From Planctomycetales bacterium (GTDB lineage: Bacteria > Planctomycetota > Phycisphaerae > SM23-33): a stretch of 9,278 bases of DNA. Of the stretch, positions 1-4,583 are shown in pieces. Under the pieces are notes generated by a model, which worked only from the letters and a program-made list of their open reading frames with translations, was not told the DNA's origin and searched no databases. The position numbers and the translations under genes are program-made. The first letter of the stretch is position 1, and each line of letters opens with the position of its first letter. The stretch spans positions 1 through 9,278 of the forward strand of contig DAOVFI010000076.1 in assembly GCA_030673005.1 (NCBI GenBank), written 5' to 3'.

Positions 1-175
1 TGAACTGCGGCCGATTGGCCTTCCGCAGGCCTTCGTACACGTCGTAGATTTCCTTGTACCGGTAGTCCGGGCGGATGGTGAACGACGAGCCGTCCCCGGC
101 CTTTTCCGCCCGTAAAACACCGGCCTGAAACAGAACCGGAAACGCGACGATTGCAAGCAGCGATTTGTATCTCAT
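1..175 (-). CDS. Exported protein of unknown function, N-terminal fragment
   Basis: An open frame reads leftward from ATG at 173-175 to the window edge without a stop, giving 58 codons of a longer protein. The first 23 or so residues form a typical Sec signal peptide: a basic start (MRYKS), a hydrophobic core (LLAIVAFPVLFQAGVL), and a likely signal peptidase I site after LRA. The mature part begins EKAGDGSSFTIRPDYRYKEI and is polar and tyrosine-rich. The start is well supported by AAGGAG (plus-strand CTCCTT at 182-187), 6 nt upstream. The gene follows the acyltransferase on the same strand with a 64-bp gap (176-239) in which I see no clear terminator, so co-transcription is possible. I do not recognise the family from this fragment. 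The export call is fairly secure; function is open. Confidence 0.75.
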   Translation of the reverse strand, partial: MRYKSLLAIVAFPVLFQAGVLRAEKAGDGSSFTIRPDYRYKEIYDVYEGLRKANRPQF

Positions 176-239
176 CGGATTCTCCTTAATTGGTCTGTCG
201 ATGAATTAGACGCCCCGGGCCGGTAAAAAGTTTCAGTGA

Positions 240-1151
240 TTATCCTTCGCGGATGATCCTCGTCCAGCGTTTGTCCAGCCAGTTCCACCACATCTCCGGA
301 TGCTCGTGCAGGAAGGCATCGACGCTTTGTGCCCACTTGCGTGTGGCCGATTCGACCTGCTGCTTGATTCGGCCGCCCCTGGTCGGTTCAAACGGCTGAC
401 CGTAACGGATGTGATAGGCCCCGTTGTCCCAGTGCCAGACGGTCGGCACCACCGGCGATCCGGTTCGCATTGACATAACGAACACGCCGGTCGGAAAATA
501 GACCGTTCGCCCCAGGATGGTTACGGGGATTCCCTGGTGGGCCTTGCGCGGCGTATCGGGCGTTATAAAAAGCATCCTTCCCCGGCGAAGTACGTCGATG
601 GCGACCTGGAGCCGCTCTGCCCTGGTAGCGCCCTTGGGCGGATAAACCAGGTGCCCCTTACCGGCAAGCCCGATGGCCTCGTTGATCCGCATCTTGCGAG
701 GGTCCTTGTTCCGGCGGAGGTATATGCTGCACGGGATGCGAGGAGAGATAATCGGGGCATAGACCGGGTATCCGCAGATGTGCGGGGAGATGTTGATTAC
801 GCCTTTTCCGGCGGCGTAAGCCTGCTCCAGCAATCGGACCGACCCGTCAAACTTGAATTTTTCCGGGCAGCCGCTTCCGGCGAAACCCGCCCGGAAGACG
901 TGAGCGAGCATGGCCATCTGATCGACGGCCCGGGCGAAGTGTGCGTCGAGCAGCCCCGGACGAAAAACGCCCGCAAGTTTCATGTTCTTCGCCAGACGCA
1001 TACGCAACGGCAGCGCCGTCCGCGTCAGGGCCAGCAGCACCCGACGCATGGACTCAACGACACCGTTCCGGTCCGTCCTGCGTGCCAACTCCATACCGAT
1101 ACGCAGGCCGCCGAACGTCAATGTCTTCCGCAGTTGTCGCAGAAGGTTCAT
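240..1151 (-). CDS. LpxL/HtrB-like lysophospholipid acyltransferase family protein
   Basis: With the ATG at 1149-1151 this is a 303-aa protein resembling the lipid A biosynthesis acyltransferase family (LpxL/LpxM/HtrB type), membrane-associated enzymes that move an acyl chain onto lipid A precursors or other lipids. Matching features are VINISPH (H124) where the catalytic His block lies, FITPDTPRKAHQGIPVTILG (196-215) with FPTG (219-222) and RTGSPVVPTVW (229-239) like the family's core, and a C-terminal HPEMWWNWLDKRW segment as in the W-H-K-R end of LpxL. The family's HX4(D/E) motif reads H-I-C-G-Y-P here, so the acidic residue is replaced by P129. A TTG at 1238 would add 29 residues, but that stretch contains the likely asd terminator (1170-1198), so I prefer ATG 1151 although its ribosome site is weak. 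Exact substrate is unknown; a phospholipid or ornithine-lipid acyltransferase is an alternative. Confidence 0.8.
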   Translation of the reverse strand: MNLLRQLRKTLTFGGLRIGMELARRTDRNGVVESMRRVLLALTRTALPLRMRLAKNMKLAGVFRPGLLDAHFARAVDQMAMLAHVFRAGFAGSGCPEKFKFDGSVRLLEQAYAAGKGVINISPHICGYPVYAPIISPRIPCSIYLRRNKDPRKMRINEAIGLAGKGHLVYPPKGATRAERLQVAIDVLRRGRMLFITPDTPRKAHQGIPVTILGRTVYFPTGVFVMSMRTGSPVVPTVWHWDNGAYHIRYGQPFEPTRGGRIKQQVESATRKWAQSVDAFLHEHPEMWWNWLDKRWTRIIREG

Positions 1152-1169
1152 CGCAGAATCATAATATCC

Positions 1170-1198
1170 AAAAAACGACTCTTCCGAGATGAAGAGCC
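1170..1198 (-). terminator. Intrinsic terminator downstream of asd
   Basis: Read on the minus strand, GGCTCTTC pairs with GAAGAGTC (8-bp stem with one G-T pair, 6-nt loop ATCTCG) and is followed by G and six T. It lies 45-73 bp beyond the asd stop and just before the acyltransferase ATG at 1151, as expected for a terminator of asd. A weak -10-like element lies upstream of it, so an attenuator in the acyltransferase leader is a less likely alternative. Confidence 0.7.
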
Positions 1199-1242
1199 TA
1201 TTGTATAATATGCGGTTCCGAATCCCGCAACGCCACAAACTA

Positions 1243-2241
1243 CTACAGCAATTCCGCTATCTGGACGGCGTTTAGGGCGGCGCCTTTGCGGATCTGGTCG
1301 CCGCTGACGAACATTTCTATCCCGCAGCCGTCCGGCTGGGAGATGTCCCGGCGGATATGCCCGACGAGGATTTCGTCGGCGTCGGTGGCGTCCAGCGGCA
1401 TGGGGAAGTAGCTCCGCTGCCGGTCATCGACGATCCGCACGCCGGGGGCGGCAGAGAGAATCTCACGCACCTCACCTTCGGTAATGGGGCGGGTGAACTG
1501 GAGGTTTATCGCCTCGCTGTGTGCGCGCATTACCGGCACGCGGACACAGGTGGCGGTTATGAGAATCTCCGGCGCATGGAAGATTTTCTGCGTCTCGAGG
1601 ACCATCTTGGCCTCTTCGAGGTTGTACCCGTCCGGGCCGACGTTGCTGTTATGGCAGAAGACATTGAACGCAGCCGGGTGGGGCAGCACCTTCGGTGTGA
1701 ATTCCCTGCCGTCCAGAAACGCCTTTGCGCCTTCGGCCAGTTCGGCCATCGCAGCCGCCCCGGCACCGCTGGCGGCCTGGTAGGTGCTGACGACGATCCG
1801 CCGGACCGGGTTTTCCTTATGCAGCGGCCAGACGGGCACGTTCATAATGATCGTCGAACAGTTCGGATTGGCGATAATGCCCTTGTGATTTTTTATGTCT
1901 TCGGGATTAACCTCAGGTACTACCAGCGGGACGTCGGCGTCCATGCGAAAGGCCGAGGTGTTATCGACGACTACGCAACCAGCCGCAGCGGCGATCGGCG
2001 CGAACTTTTTGGAGATCGCTCCGCCGGCCGACGAGAGGACCAGTTCCACGCCGTCGAAACTCTTTTCCGTAACCTTCTCGACGGTCAATTCTTCATCGCC
2101 GAATGGAATTTTCTTCCCGGCCGACCGGCTCGACGCCAGCAGTTTCAGACTCGCCAGCGGGAATTCGCGCTGCTGAAGAATCTTAAGAAACTCCGCGCCC
2201 ACCGCCCCGGTCGCGCCCAGTATGGCTGTTTTGTAACTCAT
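1243..2241 (-). CDS. asd: Aspartate-semialdehyde dehydrogenase
   Basis: This 332-aa protein is a full-length cytoplasmic Asd, which reduces L-aspartyl-4-phosphate to L-aspartate 4-semialdehyde with NADPH, the branch step toward lysine/diaminopimelate, threonine and methionine. The N-terminal Rossmann motif GATGAVG is at residues 9-15. The active-site cysteine lies in NPNCST (C128), followed by QAASGAG (155-161) with the substrate-side Gln. CVRVPVMRAHSEA (232-244) supplies the conserved Arg (R234) and catalytic His (H241), seven residues apart as in characterised enzymes. The ATG at 2239-2241 is preceded by a modest CGAGAA ribosome site and places the glycine motif at the expected position. 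It follows the hicB-like gene by 51 bp on the same strand and ends before a hairpin terminator at 1170-1198. No other lysine or threonine pathway gene is nearby. Nothing looks broken. Confidence 0.97.
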   Translation of the reverse strand: MSYKTAILGATGAVGAEFLKILQQREFPLASLKLLASSRSAGKKIPFGDEELTVEKVTEKSFDGVELVLSSAGGAISKKFAPIAAAAGCVVVDNTSAFRMDADVPLVVPEVNPEDIKNHKGIIANPNCSTIIMNVPVWPLHKENPVRRIVVSTYQAASGAGAAAMAELAEGAKAFLDGREFTPKVLPHPAAFNVFCHNSNVGPDGYNLEEAKMVLETQKIFHAPEILITATCVRVPVMRAHSEAINLQFTRPITEGEVREILSAAPGVRIVDDRQRSYFPMPLDATDADEILVGHIRRDISQPDGCGIEMFVSGDQIRKGAALNAVQIAELL

Positions 2242-2292
2242 TATTCTCGATCTCGCATAAGTGTTTATTCTTTGGAGGAACAGAGAGGTGTT

Positions 2293-2508
2293 TCATGAGA
2301 CGGCTACGGTGTCTTTGATCGCGTCGTCCGGAACGCCGCGCATCGCGTCTTTGCGGTGGTCGGCCAGGATCATGCTAATTGCCTCGGCGAGGCTGGTCAG
2401 GCAATCTTGTTTCGTTTTGCCCTGGCCGTTGGCGCCGGGAATCTCGGGACAGTCGGAGAAATACCAATCCCCGTCCATTTCGATAATGGCTGTGAATTCG
2501 TTGTGCAT
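2293..2508 (-). CDS. HicB-like family protein, apparently without HicA partner
   Basis: The 71-aa product starts MHNEFTAIIEMDGDWYFSDC and continues with PEIPGANGQGKT and SLAEAISMIL. This is the pattern of the short HicB-like fold (partial RNase H-like), usually the antitoxin of HicA mRNA interferases. It lacks an extra C-terminal DNA-binding domain, as many short members do. I chose ATG 2506-2508 because the conserved domain begins there and GGGAG lies about 10 nt upstream. An in-frame ATG at 2604 would add 32 residues that overlap the promoter and look non-coding. HicA, with its GGSH-type motif, is not found on either side: asd follows after 51 bp, and upstream is the divergent promoter region. 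It may be an orphan regulator or a remnant of a module. Family assignment is good; function as an antitoxin is uncertain. Confidence 0.8.
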   Translation of the reverse strand: MHNEFTAIIEMDGDWYFSDCPEIPGANGQGKTKQDCLTSLAEAISMILADHRKDAMRGVPDDAIKDTVAVS

Positions 2509-2569
2509 GTCTGATAAATCTCCCGGGCTACGTATGCGTAACCGTCGCAATGCTGAGCCTGCAATTATA

Positions 2570-2597
2570 ATTATACTACTTGCCGCAGCATGGACAA
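2570..2597 (-). promoter_or_regulatory. Probable sigma70-type promoter for the hicB-like gene
   Basis: On the minus strand TTGTCC (2592-2597) and a perfect TATAAT (2570-2575) are separated by 16 bp. Transcription would begin near 2563, giving a leader of about 55 nt before ATG 2508. A second TATAAT-like copy overlaps immediately downstream (2564-2569). The promoter may also serve asd through the 51-bp gap. This is a match to consensus only. Confidence 0.5.
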
Positions 2598-2621
2598 AGC
2601 GCAAAAAAGGCCCAAGTCGCC

Positions 2622-2650
2622 TTGTTTTACCCCATTGGTCGGTATATCAT
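2622..2650 (+). promoter_or_regulatory. Possible promoter of the toxin-antitoxin module
   Basis: TTGTTT (2622-2627) and TATCAT (2645-2650) are spaced by 17 bp, and the antitoxin ATG lies 33 bp further on. The -10 is good (5 of 6) and the -35 is weak (3 of 6). It is divergent from the hicB-like promoter, the two together filling the 174-bp intergenic region 2509-2682. No obvious operator palindrome was found there. Confidence 0.35.
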
Positions 2651-2682
2651 AAGGGCGGCCAATTTGCAGGAGAATGGAAACG

Positions 2683-2889
2683 ATGAGTCAAGTCGTTGAT
2701 GGAATCGTAACAATTGTTGCCGGATTGTCTGCCAACAAGAAGCAGGAGTTTGTGGAACGTCTTGTTTCATCCGGCGCCCTGACGGAATCATGTGAAGACG
2801 CATTGATTATAGCGTCTCGCCGAAGCGAACCGGCGATACCTTACCGGAAGTTCCGGCGCCAACTCCAGAGAAAGGGCGCCCTTTCGTGA
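2683..2889 (+). CDS. Putative antitoxin of a RelE/ParE-type module
   Basis: A 68-aa protein, MSQVVDGIVTIVAGLSANKK onward, encoded directly before and overlapping a RelE/ParE-family toxin gene (GTGA overlap at 2886-2889). Size, position and overlap are those of the antitoxin in type II toxin-antitoxin operons. Visible features are a helical N-terminal half (GLSANKKQEFVERLVSSG) and a basic C-terminal tail (PYRKFRRQLQRKG). The latter resembles the toxin-wrapping ends of short antitoxins but carries unusually many positive charges. I do not recognise a RelB, Phd or ribbon-helix-helix signature. ATG 2683 is preferred over ATG 2674 because AGGAG at 2668-2672 is 10 nt from the former and only 1 nt from the latter. 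The antitoxin role is inferred from context alone. Confidence 0.7.
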   Translation: MSQVVDGIVTIVAGLSANKKQEFVERLVSSGALTESCEDALIIASRRSEPAIPYRKFRRQLQRKGALS

Positions 2890-3140
2890 ATTGGACCGTT
2901 CGGATCACGCGGTCAGCACGAAAAGAAATGGCAAACTTGCCCGCTCAAGTCATTGCCCGTGTTGACACGGCCATCCTCAAGTTGGAAAACAATCCATATA
3001 CTACGGGCACTCGTAAATTAAGGGGCATTGAGGGGTACAGATTCCGCGTGGGCCGCTACCGAATCCTTTACGACATAGACCAAGCCACAAAGACGGTAAC
3101 GATTTATGGGATTCGCCACCGCAAGGATGCCTATCGGTAA
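2886..3140 (+). CDS. RelE/ParE-family toxin
   Basis: An 84-aa protein with the compact RelE/ParE fold pattern: an N-terminal strand and helix (WTVRITRSARKEMANLPAQV), a second helix ending in LENNP, then KLRGIEGYRFRVGRYRILYD (residues 43-62) followed by a TKTVTIYGIRHRKDAYR tail. The G-x-x-x-Y-R-x-R-V-G-x-Y-R-I-x-Y core and the terminal I-R-H-R-K-D-A-Y are hallmarks of RelE-like toxins; RelE members cleave mRNA on the ribosome, and ParE members poison gyrase. The basic residues of the tail favour the RelE side, but this is not decisive. Translation starts at GTG 2886, overlapping the antitoxin stop, so the two are likely translationally coupled. It ends 74 bp before the convergent PEP-CTERM gene. 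Length is normal and no damage is visible. Confidence 0.9.
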   Translation: MNWTVRITRSARKEMANLPAQVIARVDTAILKLENNPYTTGTRKLRGIEGYRFRVGRYRILYDIDQATKTVTIYGIRHRKDAYR

Positions 3141-3153
3141 ACGGGCGGGGCGC

Positions 3154-3181
3154 AAAAAAAGCCCGGCCAACCCGGCCGGGC
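3154..3181 (-). terminator. Strong intrinsic terminator of the PEP-CTERM gene
   Basis: GCCCGGCC (3161-3168) and GGCCGGGC (3174-3181) form a perfect 8-bp all-GC stem with a 5-nt loop. On the minus strand the stem is followed directly by seven T (A-tract 3154-3160). It sits 34 bp beyond the stop of the PEP-CTERM gene. In the plus direction there is no T-tract, so it would at most slow transcription from the relE-like gene. Confidence 0.88.
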
Positions 3182-3214
3182 CTTATGAATTCTTGCAAAC
3201 GTTAAATTTGACGA

Positions 3215-3943
3215 TCAACAACTTCGCCGACGCCTAAATACCGCCAGCCCGCCAAGGACCAGCAGCGACAGTGTGAAAGGTTCAGGAACCAAATCTATGT
3301 TATCCACGTAGATTTCCGCCCAACTTCCATAAACCGGAGCTGCACCTTCGTAGCCGACTGCGAGTTGATTAAAGGGAGCAATCGAGATACCGGAGAATGT
3401 ATCTGCATGAAAAACTTGACCAGTGTCCAGGTCAGTAACATTCCAGAGCACAGTATTACTATCAGCGTCGTATTCAATACTGTGATTATACCACTTGCTT
3501 GTATCAAAGGTCGGAGACCATCCGATGCGGGGGGCGCCATTTGATCCCAGCAGGAACTTGTTATAACCATCGCCGGACCAATGAGCCTCTATTCTCAGCG
3601 AGGCCACCTCATAAGGAGTGGCGACACCGTCTTGAATCAAGCCCAGTAGTGGATATGTTCCCCACGAAGTACTTGCAGGGCGCATATCAAAATCAAGCGT
3701 AAAAGAACTGTTCGCCACCTGTTGAAATAATGGGCTGAATCCCCAGCGTGCTACGCCGCTGTCGTCGTTGACTCTTGCCCGATAGAATCCGTTGGAATCC
3801 CATCGTACGTTGGTCGGGTCAGTACTTATCCAGCCGGGATCAGAACTGAAATCCTCAACGAGCAGTGACTGACCTGCCTCCGCCTGCCCGACCAATATCA
3901 GGCAAGTTGTCAGCGCCAATGCCAGTTCAATTGTCTTTTTCAT
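3215..3943 (-). CDS. PEP-CTERM sorting-domain protein
   Basis: A 242-aa exported protein. Residues 1-23 are a signal peptide (basic MKK, hydrophobic ALALTTCLILVG, cleavage after AEA). The C-terminus is a textbook PEP-CTERM signal: VPEP (219-222), hydrophobic segment TLSLLVLGGLAVF, then RRRR (237-240). In known systems this is recognised by an exosortase (EpsH/XrtA type) that removes the anchor and delivers the protein to the cell surface or extracellular matrix. The central 190 residues look like a beta-sandwich, concanavalin-like domain: VEDFSSDPGW near the start is typical of LamG-like surface proteins, and WAEIYVDNIDL closes the domain. The sequence is rich in Trp, Tyr and Asp, as in glycan-facing proteins. 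An AAAGGAT ribosome site lies about 8 nt before ATG 3941-3943. Binding partner is unknown; no exosortase gene is in the window. Confidence 0.9.
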   Translation of the reverse strand: MKKTIELALALTTCLILVGQAEAGQSLLVEDFSSDPGWISTDPTNVRWDSNGFYRARVNDDSGVARWGFSPLFQQVANSSFTLDFDMRPASTSWGTYPLLGLIQDGVATPYEVASLRIEAHWSGDGYNKFLLGSNGAPRIGWSPTFDTSKWYNHSIEYDADSNTVLWNVTDLDTGQVFHADTFSGISIAPFNQLAVGYEGAAPVYGSWAEIYVDNIDLVPEPFTLSLLVLGGLAVFRRRRSC

Positions 3944-3966
3944 AATAGGATCCTTTCGTTCGTTGC

Positions 3967-4014
3967 GTCGCTTTCAGCCGGAGGCTCCCCACCTCCGGAG
4001 AAACCGACAGCGAC
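3967..4014. repeat. Nested palindrome upstream of the PEP-CTERM gene
   Basis: An inner perfect 7-bp inverted repeat CCGGAGG (3978-3984) and CCTCCGG (3992-3998) with a 7-nt spacer is enclosed by a second pair, GTCGCT (3967-3972) and AGCGAC (4009-4014). It lies 24 bp upstream of the PEP-CTERM start codon and would form a hairpin in that gene's leader if transcription begins further upstream. Its base composition and position next to another palindrome suggest an interspersed REP-like element, which I infer from appearance only. Confidence 0.55.
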
Positions 4015-4063
4015 AAGTTCCTCTTGAGGTTATCTTTCGCTTCCATGCACCGAATTGCCCTCC

Positions 4064-4094
4064 GTGGCTGACACAGGTTACAAACCTGTGCCAC
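4064..4094. repeat. REP-like palindrome
   Basis: CACAGGTT (4072-4079), a 3-nt loop and AACCTGTG (4083-4090) form a perfect 8-bp stem. It is extended by GTGG (4064-4067) against CCAC (4091-4094) with four unpaired bases (4068-4071) on one side only. The minus strand reads GTGGCACAGGTTTGTAACCT, a motif whose spurious translation (AQVCNLC) I recall from planctomycete and verrucomicrobial genomes. That points to a dispersed repeat rather than a gene-specific site. The copy number in this genome cannot be seen here. Confidence 0.55.
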
Positions 4095-4474
4095 CAAAAG
4101 ATTTAAGGTTGACAGAGTAGTAGTCGGGTCATTTCGCATCACCTCCCATCTCCGGCATAGACCGAGAGCCTATGATGCTTGTGTGCACAAACTCGCGGCC
4201 TGCCCATTGGGAACTTGGCAGTTGCAGCCTCGGCAGGTTTGAAAGAGTTAGATTCACCCCTGTTTCTCACTTTGAAGTTTGCTCTGCCGTTCCCTAAAGC
4301 AGACTGGAGCAAAAGCAAATTAAAGTATATCACACTTTGCGAATTTTTCAAGAGAAAAATCCCCCTTAAACTTATTGAAAGAGAATCAGCCCACAAGACT
4401 TTCGCGGTTTCCTGTGAGCATTGGTTATTATGAAAAGCGCCGAACGGCAACGGATGCCCGAACGTTACAGAAAG

Positions 4475-4493
4475 AGGTGTTTCCGGAACACCT
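4475..4493. promoter_or_regulatory. 19-bp near-palindrome, candidate operator or leader hairpin
   Basis: AGGTGTTTCCGGAACACCT pairs with itself at eight of nine positions around a central C, the exception being a T-G pair. It lies 91 bp upstream of the first transporter ATG. This geometry suits a dimeric repressor such as a LacI- or GntR-type regulator, which often control sugar transporters, but no regulator gene is in the window. A hairpin in a long leader is the alternative. Confidence 0.4.
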
Positions 4494-4525
4494 TTGCCCG
4501 TCTGATAATTCTCTTTCCGCCGGAT

Positions 4526-4555
4526 TTGAAAAACGTTATAGTTCAGCAGTATCAC
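4526..4555 (+). promoter_or_regulatory. Candidate promoter of the transporter operon
   Basis: TTGAAA (4526-4531, 5 of 6 to consensus) and TATCAC (4550-4555, 4 of 6) are 18 bp apart, with the first transporter ATG 28 bp further downstream. Two copies of an ACGTTAT motif overlap the spacer and the start region. The match is ordinary and could be chance. Confidence 0.3.
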
Positions 4556-4583
4556 GTTATCCGAACAGGCGGCATTTCCCACG

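Larger units (their letters stand above)
4100..4583. other. Gene-free stretch before the transporter operon
   Basis: About 480 bp with visibly lower GC than its surroundings. The open frames in it on both strands lack ribosome sites, family resemblance or start context, so I see no gene here. It contains a TTGACA at 4109-4114 without a matching -10, a 19-bp near-palindrome (4475-4493), three copies of an ACGTTA motif and one candidate promoter. It probably holds the control region of the transporter pair. Confidence 0.5.

Noticed and set aside
537..1208. Plus-strand open frame of 223 codons opposite the acyltransferase.
   Set aside because: Antisense shadow. The minus-strand frame has the conserved family motifs.
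1357..2298. Plus-strand open frame of 313 codons opposite asd.
   Set aside because: It is antisense to a fully conserved asd gene and shows no protein family features.
2261..2310. GGAGGA followed by ATG on the plus strand near 2295, like a translation start.
   Set aside because: The frame stops after seven codons and the region is the end of the hicB-like gene on the other strand.
3161..3181. GC hairpin as terminator for the plus-strand toxin gene.
   Set aside because: There is no T-tract on the plus-strand side. The T-run lies on the minus-strand side and fits the PEP-CTERM gene.
3927..4142. Minus-strand open frame of 71 codons overlapping the PEP-CTERM start.
   Set aside because: Its translation (AQVCNLC, SPEVGSLRLKA) comes from the two palindromic repeats, a pattern I associate with spurious calls over such elements.
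4139..4582. Minus-strand open frame of 147 codons in the gene-free stretch.
   Set aside because: No ribosome site, no recognisable motif, low-complexity composition and location over likely regulatory elements. It cannot be fully excluded as a lineage-specific gene.
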